Positions 1 through 5,350 of a stretch of DNA of 5,350 bases are shown here, piece after piece. Positions within the stretch are counted from its first letter, which is position 1. The number at the start of each line of letters is the position of its first letter. Source of the stretch: DATKEG01 sp035544515 (GTDB lineage Bacteria > Acidobacteriota > Vicinamibacteria > Fen-336); assembly GCA_035544515.1 (NCBI GenBank), contig DATKEG010000058.1, positions 1 to 5,350 of the forward strand, given 5' to 3'. The notes beneath the pieces were generated by a model. The model was not told the origin of the DNA and did not search any database. It saw only the letters and a list, made by a program, of their open reading frames with translations. A program made the position numbers and the translations under genes.

Positions 1-213
1 CAGGACCTGCGCGTGCCGATCTCGCAGGGCTACGAGCTCTACAACGCCCTCAAGCGCCTGAAGGTGCCGGTGACCATGGTCGTCTACCCGCGCACGCCGC
101 ACGGCATCCAGGAGCCGAAGCTGATGAAGGACGCGCTCACGCGCAACCTGGAGTGGTTCGACCGGTGGGTGCTCGAGCGGCCGGCGGAGGCGACGGCCGC
201 CAGCACGAGGTGA
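1..213 (+). CDS. S9 family peptidase (prolyl oligopeptidase-like), C-terminal fragment
   Basis: This is the last 70 codons of a serine peptidase whose 5' part lies outside the window. The reading frame is open from base 1 and stops with TGA at 211-213. The fragment reads QDLRVPISQGYELYNALK and then YPRTPHGIQEP, the end of an alpha/beta-hydrolase domain of family S9. Asp2 in D-x-R-V-P and His34 in the PHG motif are 32 residues apart. That matches the spacing of catalytic Asp708 and His740 in dipeptidyl peptidase IV, so both are probably triad residues. The nucleophile Ser would lie upstream. Family members cleave short peptides, often after proline or alanine, and many act in the periplasm; localisation cannot be judged without the N-terminus. 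The last ten or so residues (RPAEATAASTR) are a low-complexity tail. The stop overlaps the translation start region of the next gene, which suggests co-transcription. The exact S9 subfamily is undetermined. Confidence 0.9.
   Translation, partial: QDLRVPISQGYELYNALKRLKVPVTMVVYPRTPHGIQEPKLMKDALTRNLEWFDRWVLERPAEATAASTR
207..213 (+). promoter_or_regulatory. Shine-Dalgarno GAGGTGA overlapping the upstream stop codon
   Basis: GAGGTGA matches the anti-Shine-Dalgarno end of 16S rRNA. Its GAGG core ends 8 bases before GTG at 219, a good spacing. The TGA within it is the stop codon of the S9 peptidase, so a terminating ribosome would already sit on this site, favouring translational coupling. This site decides the start chosen for the next gene. 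An in-frame GTG at 210 would make a GTGA overlap but has no ribosome binding site of its own. Confidence 0.5.
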
Positions 214-218
214 AGGCG

Positions 219-2414
219 GTGCCCGGACGCCTGCCGCTCGCGCTCGCCGTCGCGCTGGCGGCCGCGCCCGCTCGCGGCGCCGCCCCGCCCGAGCTGAGCG
301 CCGTCCCCCTCGCCCAGGCGCCCACCCTCGACGGAGACGTGCTCGGTGACGCCGCCTGGGCGAACGTGCCGGCCGCCGACTCGTTCTGGCAGACGACACC
401 CGACCAGGGCCAGCCGGCCTCGGAGCGCACCGAGGTCCGCATCGGCTACACGCGGGACACGCTCTACATCGGCGTCGTCTGCCACGACCGGGAGCCCGCG
501 CGCATCATCGTGGCCGAGAGCCGGCGCGACTCGCCCCTGGACGAGACGGACAGCTTCCAGGTCATCCTCGATACCTTCCGTGACGGCCAGAACGGCTTCG
601 TGTTCGGCACCAACCCGGCCGCGCTCGAGTACGACGGGCAGGTGACGAACGAGGGACGGGAGACGGACCTCGGGCCCAGCCTGCAGTCGTCGTCCGTGAG
701 CGGCTTCAACAAGAACTGGGATGCCTCCTGGCAGGTGCGGGCCAGGACGGCGGAGTTCGGCTGGAGCGCCGAGTTCGCCATCCCGTTCCGCACGCTGCGC
801 TACGCGCGGGGGGGCGCGCAGGTCTGGGGCCTCAACTTCCAGCGCAACATCCGCCGGCGCAACGAGACCGCCTACTGGGCGCCGCTGCCGCGCCAGTTCG
901 ACCTCTACCGGGTCTCCCTGGCCGGGACGCTGCGCGGCCTGGAGGTGCCGAGCCAGCGCAACCTCAAGGTCACGCCCTACGCCCTCGCCGAGACCGCCCG
1001 CGATTACGAGAGGAGAACGGGCACGGACTGGGGCGCCGACGCGGGCGTGGACCTCAAGTACAGCCTGACCCCCGGCCTCACGCTCGACGCCACCGTCAAC
1101 ACGGACTTCGCCCAGGTCGAGGTGGACGAGCAGCAGATCAACCTCGACCGCTTCAACCTGTTCTTCCCGGAGAAGCGCCCGTTCTTCCTGGAGAACGCGG
1201 GCCTGTTCTCGGTGGGCACGCCGGGGGAGACGGAGCTGTTCTTCAGCCGGCGCATCGGCATCGCGCCCGGCGGCGAGGTGGTGCCGATCCTGGCCGGCGG
1301 GCGCGTCTCCGGCAAGGTCCACGGCTTCAACGTCGGCCTGCTCGACATGCAGACGCGGTCCCTCGCCGACCTCGCGCCCGCGAACAACTTCGCGGTGGCC
1401 CGGCTCAGCCGCGACCTGCCGAACCGATCCGGCGTGGGCGTGCTGTTCGTGAACCGCCAGGGCACGGGCGAACGCGCGCGCGCGGAGGACCACAACCGCA
1501 CGTACGGGCTGGACGGGCGGTGGGGGATCGGCCGCTACGGGCAGGTGGCCGGCTACCTGGCGAAGACCTCCACCCCCGGCATCACCCGCGACGACCACGC
1601 CTACCACCTCGGCGCCGTCTACGAGTCGCCGGCCTGGGAGATCTACGGCAAGTACACCGAGGTGGGCGAGGGCTTCAACCCCGAGGTCGGCTTCCTCTCC
1701 CGGCAGGGGTACCGCAAGCCCGAGGGCCTCGTCTACCACGTGCGGCGGATGAACGGCTGGCTGGGCCTGCACGAGATCCGCCCGCACGTCTCGTACCGCG
1801 GGTACTGGAAGCCGGACGGGTTCCAGGAGTCCGGGTTCCTGCACCTGGACAGCCACTGGGAATGGCTCAGCGGCTACGAGTTCCACACCGGCGTGAACAT
1901 CACGCGCGAGGGCCTGCGCGAGCGCTTCGAGATCTACCCCGGCGTCGAGGTGCCCCCCGGCACGTACGACCACCGCGAGCTGCAGCTCGTGTTCAACACG
2001 AACCGGGGCGCGCGCGTGAGCCTGGAGACGCGGCTGGTCGTGGGCGGCTGGTTCGGGGGCGACCGGCGCTCGCTCGCGCCCGCGCTGCGCATGCGCGCCG
2101 GCGATGCGTTCAACGCCGAGGCGCAGTGGGCGTGGAACGACCTGGAGCTGCCCGGCGGCGCCTTCACCACGAACCTGATGCGCGTCCGCCTGTCCTACTC
2201 CTTCAGCCCGCGCGTGTTCGTGCAATCGCTCGTCCAGTACAACGACCGCATCGACAACTGGTCCACGAACCTGCGCCTGGGCTGGCTACAGACGGCGAAC
2301 ACCGGCCTCTTCATCGTGCTCAACGAGAACCGCGAGGTGGGCGGGCTGCCCCTGGGAACGCGCGACCGGAGCGTGGTCCTGAAGTGGAGCCGCATGGTCG
2401 ACGTGCTGGATTAG
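219..2414 (+). CDS. Secreted CBM9-like / DUF5916 protein, probable outer-membrane beta-barrel
   Basis: This complete gene encodes about 731 residues, a usual length for DUF5916 proteins. The N-terminus is a signal peptide: Arg4, a hydrophobic core LPLALAVALAAA, then a likely cleavage site near PARGA. A carbohydrate-binding family 9-like domain follows at about residues 35-200, with LDGDVLGDAAW at its start, then EVRIGYTRDTLYIGVVCHD and DETDSFQVILDTF. The rest is DUF5916, with the diagnostic FFPEKRPFFLE at 315-325. After it come alternating aromatic and polar strands with many Trp and Tyr, typical of an outer-membrane barrel (for example VRLSYSFSPRVFVQSLVQYN near the end). The biochemical role of DUF5916 proteins is not established; carbohydrate or glycoconjugate binding at the cell surface is inferred from the CBM9-like fold. 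GTG219 was chosen for its Shine-Dalgarno. GTG210 would add MKA at the N-terminus, and GTG153 would overlap the peptidase by 61 bases and bury the signal peptide. It probably forms a unit with the upstream S9 peptidase gene. Confidence 0.88.
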   Translation: MPGRLPLALAVALAAAPARGAAPPELSAVPLAQAPTLDGDVLGDAAWANVPAADSFWQTTPDQGQPASERTEVRIGYTRDTLYIGVVCHDREPARIIVAESRRDSPLDETDSFQVILDTFRDGQNGFVFGTNPAALEYDGQVTNEGRETDLGPSLQSSSVSGFNKNWDASWQVRARTAEFGWSAEFAIPFRTLRYARGGAQVWGLNFQRNIRRRNETAYWAPLPRQFDLYRVSLAGTLRGLEVPSQRNLKVTPYALAETARDYERRTGTDWGADAGVDLKYSLTPGLTLDATVNTDFAQVEVDEQQINLDRFNLFFPEKRPFFLENAGLFSVGTPGETELFFSRRIGIAPGGEVVPILAGGRVSGKVHGFNVGLLDMQTRSLADLAPANNFAVARLSRDLPNRSGVGVLFVNRQGTGERARAEDHNRTYGLDGRWGIGRYGQVAGYLAKTSTPGITRDDHAYHLGAVYESPAWEIYGKYTEVGEGFNPEVGFLSRQGYRKPEGLVYHVRRMNGWLGLHEIRPHVSYRGYWKPDGFQESGFLHLDSHWEWLSGYEFHTGVNITREGLRERFEIYPGVEVPPGTYDHRELQLVFNTNRGARVSLETRLVVGGWFGGDRRSLAPALRMRAGDAFNAEAQWAWNDLELPGGAFTTNLMRVRLSYSFSPRVFVQSLVQYNDRIDNWSTNLRLGWLQTANTGLFIVLNENREVGGLPLGTRDRSVVLKWSRMVDVLD
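808..814 (+). repeat. G7 homopolymer inside the DUF5916 gene
   Basis: Seven consecutive G bases encode part of YARGGAQ. The frame is intact on both sides, since the protein continues with recognisable family sequence, so no frameshift is present. A run of this length can be prone to slippage or sequencing error. Confidence 0.7.
1473..1484 (+). repeat. (CG)6 alternating dinucleotide tract
   Basis: Six CG dinucleotides in a row lie within the barrel-encoding part of the DUF5916 gene, coding for ERARAE. Alternating CG can adopt Z-DNA under supercoiling, but in a genome this GC-rich it may simply follow from Arg and Ala codon choice. No function is claimed. Confidence 0.6.
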
Positions 2415-2423
2415 CGATAAAAT
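2395..2423 (+). promoter_or_regulatory. Candidate promoter with TAAAAT -10 box, possibly for a leaderless mRNA
   Basis: TAAAAT at 2418-2423 matches the TATAAT consensus at five of six positions and stands out as an AT-rich pocket in very GC-rich DNA. A weak -35 candidate, TGGTCG at 2395-2400 (three of six matches), lies 17 bases upstream. Transcription would be expected to start at about 2430-2432, essentially on the ATG of the methyltransferase gene. That gene has no Shine-Dalgarno close to its start, as would be expected for a leaderless transcript of the TANNNT type. The call rests on motif resemblance only. Confidence 0.35.
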
Positions 2424-2431
2424 CGCGCGAT
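2414..2431 (+). repeat. Nested inverted repeats GCGAT/ATCGC/GCGAT before the methyltransferase start
   Basis: GCGAT (2414-2418), an AAA spacer and ATCGC (2422-2426) form a perfect 5-bp inverted repeat. ATCGCGCGAT (2422-2431) is a perfect 10-bp palindrome ending directly before the ATG at 2432. The middle arm is shared, so only one pairing can form at a time. The stretch also includes the last base of the upstream TAG stop. There is no T-tract, so it does not look like an intrinsic terminator. It could be a small operator, or chance. Confidence 0.5.
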
Positions 2432-3895
2432 ATGCGCCCGCGCCTGCAAGTGCTGGAGCAACAGCTCGTGGAGCGCATCGTGGACGAGGCGCTGGCCACG
2501 CTCGAGCGCCACGGCACCTTGATCGAGGATCCCCACGCGCGCGAGCGCCTGGCGAAGCTGGGCCTGGGCGCCGACCCCGAGACGCACCGCGTGCGGTTCC
2601 CGCGGGCCACCGTGGAGAAGGCGCTGAAGAGCGCGCCGTCCTCGATCACGCTCCACGACCGCGACGGCAACCCGGCGGCCACGCTCGAAGGCGACAACGT
2701 CCACTTCGTTCCCGCGTCCTCCGCGCTGCGCGTGCTGGACCGGCGCACGCAGGAGGCCCGCGAGCCCACCACCGCCGACTTCGTCGAATACGTGAAGCTC
2801 GGCAACGGGCTCCAGAACATCTCCTACCTGTCCACCGCCTTCATCCCCAAGGACATCCCGCAGGACATCGCGGACGTCTGGCGGCTGTACCTCGTGCTCT
2901 CGCACTCGCGGCGGCCGGTCGTCTCCGGGGCTTTCACCGCATGGGGCGTGCCGCGGATGGGCGAGGTGATGAGCTACTTCCGGCAGGGGCGCGCGGACCT
3001 GGCCAGACGGCCGATGGCCATCTTCACCTGCTGCCCCAACACGCCCCTGCGCTGGGGCGAGGACCCCATCTGCAACATCCTCGACTGCGCGGAGTGGGGG
3101 ATCCCCATCGAGATCATCCCCGTGCTGCTGCTCGGCATGATCTCGCCCGTGACCACGGTGGGCGCGCTCGTGCTGCACACGGCCGAGGTGCTCTCCGGCC
3201 TCACCATCGCGCAGCTCGCGCGGCCCGGCACGCCCGTGCTCTTCGGCGGCGCGCCCGCCTCCTTCCACATGCAGCTCATGACCAACCCCATGACGGCGGT
3301 GGAGGCGCTGCAGGTCTACTGCGGCTACGCGCAGGTGGCCAAACACCTGAAGCTGCCCTGCCAGGCGTACATGGCGCTGTCGGACTCGAAGTTCAACGAC
3401 CCGCAGGCGGGCATGGAGACGGGCGTGGGCGCGTTCCTGGCCGCGCTGGCCGGCTTCAACTCCGTGTCCGGTCCCGGCATGCTCGAATACGTGAACTGCT
3501 TCAGCCTGGAGAAGCTCGTCTTCGACGACGAGGTGGTGGCGCACGCGCAGCGTTTCGTCCGTCCCGTCGAGGTGCGCGGCGACCTTCCCGCGGGAGACCT
3601 CATGGACGAGCTCGTCCGCGACAAGCACCTGCTCACCTCCGAGCACACGCTCGAGCGCTGGCCCGAGGAGCTGTACCTGCCCGGACCCATGGTGGACCGC
3701 ACGAACTGGGACCAGTGGGCGAGCCAGGGCAGCCGCGACTGGCGTCAGCGGGCGCTCGAGGTGATCGACGAGACGCTCGCGGCCTACGAGGAGGAGCCTC
3801 TCCCGCCGAAGCTCCACCAGGAGATCCAGGGCCTGCTCCGCCGCACGTGCAAGGAAGAGGTCGCGGCGCTGCCGGCACTCGAGGGCGCGCGGTGA
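2432..3895 (+). CDS. MttB-superfamily corrinoid-dependent methyltransferase, non-pyrrolysine type
   Basis: This 487-residue protein matches the trimethylamine methyltransferase (MttB/COG5598) family, whose archaeal members are about 495 residues. The family folds as a TIM barrel and moves a methyl group from an amine to Co(I) of a partner corrinoid protein in the cytoplasm. Family features visible are PVTTVG at 239-244, HTAEVLSGL with Glu252, RPGTPVLFGG at about 264-273, SDSKFNDPQAGMETG at 317-331, PGMLEYVN after it, and FDDEVV further on. Archaeal MttB carries pyrrolysine, read from an in-frame UAG, near residue 334. Here there is no in-frame stop of any kind, so this is a non-pyrrolysine homologue like glycine betaine methyltransferase MtgB. 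The substrate is unknown; betaines, carnitine, choline or a related quaternary amine are plausible. ATG2432 is the first start after the upstream stop and fits the family N-terminus (VLEQQLVERIVDEALATLERHG), but it lacks a Shine-Dalgarno. Its TGA overlaps the start of the corrinoid protein gene, the expected partner. Confidence 0.92.
   Translation: MRPRLQVLEQQLVERIVDEALATLERHGTLIEDPHARERLAKLGLGADPETHRVRFPRATVEKALKSAPSSITLHDRDGNPAATLEGDNVHFVPASSALRVLDRRTQEAREPTTADFVEYVKLGNGLQNISYLSTAFIPKDIPQDIADVWRLYLVLSHSRRPVVSGAFTAWGVPRMGEVMSYFRQGRADLARRPMAIFTCCPNTPLRWGEDPICNILDCAEWGIPIEIIPVLLLGMISPVTTVGALVLHTAEVLSGLTIAQLARPGTPVLFGGAPASFHMQLMTNPMTAVEALQVYCGYAQVAKHLKLPCQAYMALSDSKFNDPQAGMETGVGAFLAALAGFNSVSGPGMLEYVNCFSLEKLVFDDEVVAHAQRFVRPVEVRGDLPAGDLMDELVRDKHLLTSEHTLERWPEELYLPGPMVDRTNWDQWASQGSRDWRQRALEVIDETLAAYEEEPLPPKLHQEIQGLLRRTCKEEVAALPALEGAR
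3881..3885 (+). promoter_or_regulatory. Shine-Dalgarno GAGGG for the corrinoid protein
   Basis: GAGGG ends 6 bases before GTG3892, inside the 3' end of the methyltransferase gene. It supports the GTG start and the 4-base GTGA overlap, and fits coupled translation of the two interacting proteins. Confidence 0.55.
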
Positions 3896-4584
3896 GCACA
3901 GACTGGTCGCTCATGAACCAGCTCCTGTTCGAGGGCAAACACGAGGCCGTGAAGAAGATGACGGAGGACGCGCTCGCCGCCGGCCATCCCGCCCTGGAGG
4001 TGCTCGAGGAGGGTCTGATCGCCGGCATGCGGGTGGTGGGGGAGGACTTCAAGCACAACCGCGTGTTCGTGCCCGAGGTCCTGCTGGCCGCGCGCGCCAT
4101 GAAGGCGGGCATGGCCATCCTCAAGCCGCTCCTGACCGAGCGCAAGGGCGAGGCGAGCCGCTCGCCGGTCATCGTGATGGGCACGGTGAAGGGCGACCTC
4201 CACGACATCGGCAAGGGCCTGGTGGGCATGATGGCGGAGGGTGCGGGCTTCACTATCGTGGACCTCGGCACCGACACTTCCGCCGAGCGCTACATCGAGG
4301 CGGTGAAGCAGCATGACGCGGCCATCCTCGGCATGAGCGCGCTGCTGACCACGACCATGATCTACATGCGGACCGTGGTGCAGAAGATGAAGGAGGCCGG
4401 CCTGCACCACGTGAAGATCTGCGTGGGCGGCGCGCCCATCTCCACCGACTACGCGCGGGAGATCGGCGCCGACGGCTACGCCGCCGACGCGGCCAGCGCG
4501 GTGGAGCTGTTCAAGCGGCTCCTCGGCATGGAAGACTCGACGGCCGCCGCGGCCGCCGCCGCCGGCCGCGCGCGCGAGGCGTGA
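3892..4584 (+). CDS. Corrinoid (B12-binding) methyl carrier protein, MttC/MtbC-like
   Basis: This 230-residue cytoplasmic protein carries the cobalamin that accepts the methyl group from the methyltransferase encoded just upstream. Residues 1 to about 85 form the helical cap domain (MNQLLFEGKHEAVKKMTEDAL, then EDFKHNRVFVPEVLLAARAM). The Rossmann-like B12-binding domain follows from about residue 94 (VIVMGTVKGDLHDIGKGLV). The D-x-H-x-x-G motif is Asp102, His104, Gly107, and His104 should be the lower axial cobalt ligand. GMSALLTTTM and KICVGGAPIS are the usual later B12-contacting segments. GTG3892 is chosen for its Shine-Dalgarno and the GTGA overlap, and it gives the family's normal length. 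The C-terminus ends in an unusual alanine-rich tail (STAAAAAAAGRAREA) beyond the conserved domain, probably disordered. In family knowledge the protein shuttles between the methyltransferase, a second methyltransferase and the reactivase. The exact paralogue name is not assigned because the substrate is unknown. Confidence 0.94.
   Translation: MSTDWSLMNQLLFEGKHEAVKKMTEDALAAGHPALEVLEEGLIAGMRVVGEDFKHNRVFVPEVLLAARAMKAGMAILKPLLTERKGEASRSPVIVMGTVKGDLHDIGKGLVGMMAEGAGFTIVDLGTDTSAERYIEAVKQHDAAILGMSALLTTTMIYMRTVVQKMKEAGLHHVKICVGGAPISTDYAREIGADGYAADAASAVELFKRLLGMEDSTAAAAAAAGRAREA
4541..4568 (+). repeat. CGGCCG triplet of self-complementary repeats at the corrinoid gene 3' end
   Basis: CGGCCG occurs at 4541-4546, 4550-4555 and 4563-4568. 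The first two copies, separated by CCG, make a 6-bp inverted repeat with a 3-base loop. The tract encodes the alanine-rich tail and ends 12 bases before the GTG start of the reactivase gene. It could form stable mRNA structure there, but alanine codons in GC-rich DNA produce such tracts readily. Confidence 0.5.
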
Positions 4585-5350
4585 GCGCCTCCGGGACGAC
4601 CCCGTTGGCGCCGGCCGCCCTCTCCCTCATCATCGACGGCGTGGCCGTTCCCGCGAGCGAAGGCGCGAGTCTGTTCGAATGCGCCGAGGCGGCGGGCGTG
4701 CGCGTGCCCACCTCTTGCATCAAACAGGGCAAGTGCCGCGAGTGCCTGGTGGAAGTGGAGGAGGGCGCCGCGCTCCTGACGCCGCTCGCGCCGCAGGAGG
4801 CGCACCTGGCCGGGCGGTTCCGCCTGTCCTGCCGGGCGCGCATCACCGCGCCGGGGCGGATCCGGTGCCACACCCTGCGCCGCGGGGCGCTGCGGATCGA
4901 GACCGAGACGATCGGCCTGGCCGCGGCGGCGCCCCTCGACCCGGCGGTGACGCGCTCCGGCCGGCGCGTGCTGCTCGAAGGCCGCGTCATCGCCGAAGCG
5001 GACGGCCCGCTGCACGGCCTGGCCGTGGACGTGGGCACGACCACGGTCGCCCTGCGTCTCTACGACCTCGAGACGGGCGCCCTCGCGGCCACGCATTCGT
5101 TCGAGAACCCGCAGCGGTTCGGGGGCACCGACGTCATGGCGCGCATCCGTTACGACGGCGAGCACAAGGGGAAGCTGCTGCAGCGCACGCTACTGGGCTA
5201 TCTCGGCCACGCTATCGAGGCCCTGCCCTGCGACCCGCTCACGATCTACGAGCTGGTGGTGGCCGGCAACCCCACGATGCGCGACCTGTTCTTCGGCCTG
5301 GACGTGGGCCCCATCGGGCAGATGCCGTACCAGTCGGTGACGGAGGAGGC
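4581..5350 (+). CDS. RACo-type corrinoid activation protein ([2Fe-2S] plus ASKHA ATPase, DUF4445), 3' truncated by window end
   Basis: The first 256 codons are present and the frame is still open at base 5350; the family usually exceeds 500 residues. It is the ATP-dependent reductive activator that returns inactive Co(II) corrinoid to Co(I). Residues 14 to about 95 are a [2Fe-2S] ferredoxin domain with cluster ligands Cys46, Cys52, Cys55 and Cys84 (C-x5-C-x2-C-x28-C, adrenodoxin-like spacing). The ASKHA ATPase part begins near residue 146: GLAVDVGTTTVALRLYDL holds the phosphate-1 loop with Asp150. ENPQRFGGTDVMARI (175-189) and VVAGNPTMRDLFFGL (about 235) are further family motifs. The start GTG4581 overlaps the corrinoid stop as GTGA. 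The only nearby Shine-Dalgarno-like bases, GAGG at 4576-4579, are too close to act normally, so translation probably depends on coupling to the upstream gene. An in-frame TTG at 4605 is a less likely alternative. Adjacency to the methyltransferase and corrinoid genes strongly supports the role. Confidence 0.92.
   Translation, partial: MSASGTTPLAPAALSLIIDGVAVPASEGASLFECAEAAGVRVPTSCIKQGKCRECLVEVEEGAALLTPLAPQEAHLAGRFRLSCRARITAPGRIRCHTLRRGALRIETETIGLAAAAPLDPAVTRSGRRVLLEGRVIAEADGPLHGLAVDVGTTTVALRLYDLETGALAATHSFENPQRFGGTDVMARIRYDGEHKGKLLQRTLLGYLGHAIEALPCDPLTIYELVVAGNPTMRDLFFGLDVGPIGQMPYQSVTEE

Noticed and set aside
84..2225. Long minus-strand open frame (713 codons) opposite the DUF5916 gene
   Set aside because: Its product is dominated by Ala, Arg, Val, His and Gly with no recognisable domain. 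It mirrors codon bias of the opposite strand, while the plus-strand frame carries clear family motifs and a signal peptide.
2412..2414. TAG ending the DUF5916 gene as a pyrrolysine codon
   Set aside because: It closes a full-length, non-methyltransferase protein, and only a few codons could follow in frame before unrelated sequence overlapping the next gene. The methyltransferase itself has no in-frame TAG.
2414..2426. Possible intrinsic terminator after the DUF5916 gene
   Set aside because: The stem is only 5 bp and is followed by GCGCGAT rather than a T-tract.
1520..2431. Upstream in-frame extension of the methyltransferase frame into the DUF5916 gene
   Set aside because: The extra 304 codons translate to Arg/Pro/Ala-rich sequence overlapping real coding sequence in another frame. 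Family-like sequence begins only at ATG2432, so this is not a fusion.
2411..3817. Long minus-strand open frame (468 codons) opposite the methyltransferase
   Set aside because: Low-complexity His/Arg/Val/Glu-rich translation without motifs; a typical shadow frame in GC-rich DNA opposite a well-supported gene.
2941..3891. Upstream in-frame extension of the corrinoid protein frame into the methyltransferase gene
   Set aside because: The translation is Arg/Gly/His-rich shadow sequence. The corrinoid domain starts right after GTG3892, which has a Shine-Dalgarno.
4476..5165. Minus-strand open frames opposite the corrinoid/reactivase junction
   Set aside because: They lack domains and overlap the strongly supported ferredoxin and ASKHA motifs on the plus strand.
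1..5350. tRNA, rRNA, CRISPR, insertion sequence or phage signatures
   Set aside because: No cloverleaf-like segment, spaced direct repeats, transposase motifs or terminal inverted repeats were seen; nearly every base lies in the five coding regions.

Overview
This is a GC-rich window (roughly 70% G+C by eye) from a bacterium. It is packed with plus-strand genes and has almost no intergenic space. The pairing of an S9-family peptidase with a CBM9-like/DUF5916 outer-membrane barrel protein points to a Gram-negative lineage rich in such genes, for example Acidobacteriota, Gemmatimonadota or a similar soil or metagenomic group. That placement is inference; no taxonomic marker is present.

Layout: (i) positions 1-213 hold the last 70 codons of an S9 prolyl-oligopeptidase-like enzyme, with the catalytic Asp and His visible. 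(ii) About 219-2414 is a complete secreted, probably outer-membrane protein with an N-terminal CBM9-like domain and a DUF5916 barrel. (iii) After a 17-base gap with an AT-rich pocket and small inverted repeats, a second unit starts. It contains an MttB-superfamily methyltransferase (2432-3895), a corrinoid-binding protein (3892-4584) and the N-terminal part of a RACo-type corrinoid activation ATPase (4581 to the window end). The last two junctions are GTGA stop/start overlaps.

How the second unit should work, from family knowledge: the MttB-type protein demethylates a methylated (probably quaternary) amine onto cob(I)alamin bound by the corrinoid protein. A methyl-corrinoid:acceptor methyltransferase, not visible here, would pass the methyl group on, probably to tetrahydrofolate. 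The RACo protein uses its [2Fe-2S] cluster and ATP to reduce Co(II) that has been accidentally oxidised. The methyltransferase has no in-frame amber codon, so it belongs to the non-pyrrolysine branch (the branch of glycine betaine methyltransferase MtgB), and its substrate cannot be told from this window.

The main points of interest are this three-component corrinoid demethylation module beside genes typical of a probably aerobic heterotroph, a possible leaderless promoter directly before the methyltransferase, and an apparently short linker in the RACo protein.
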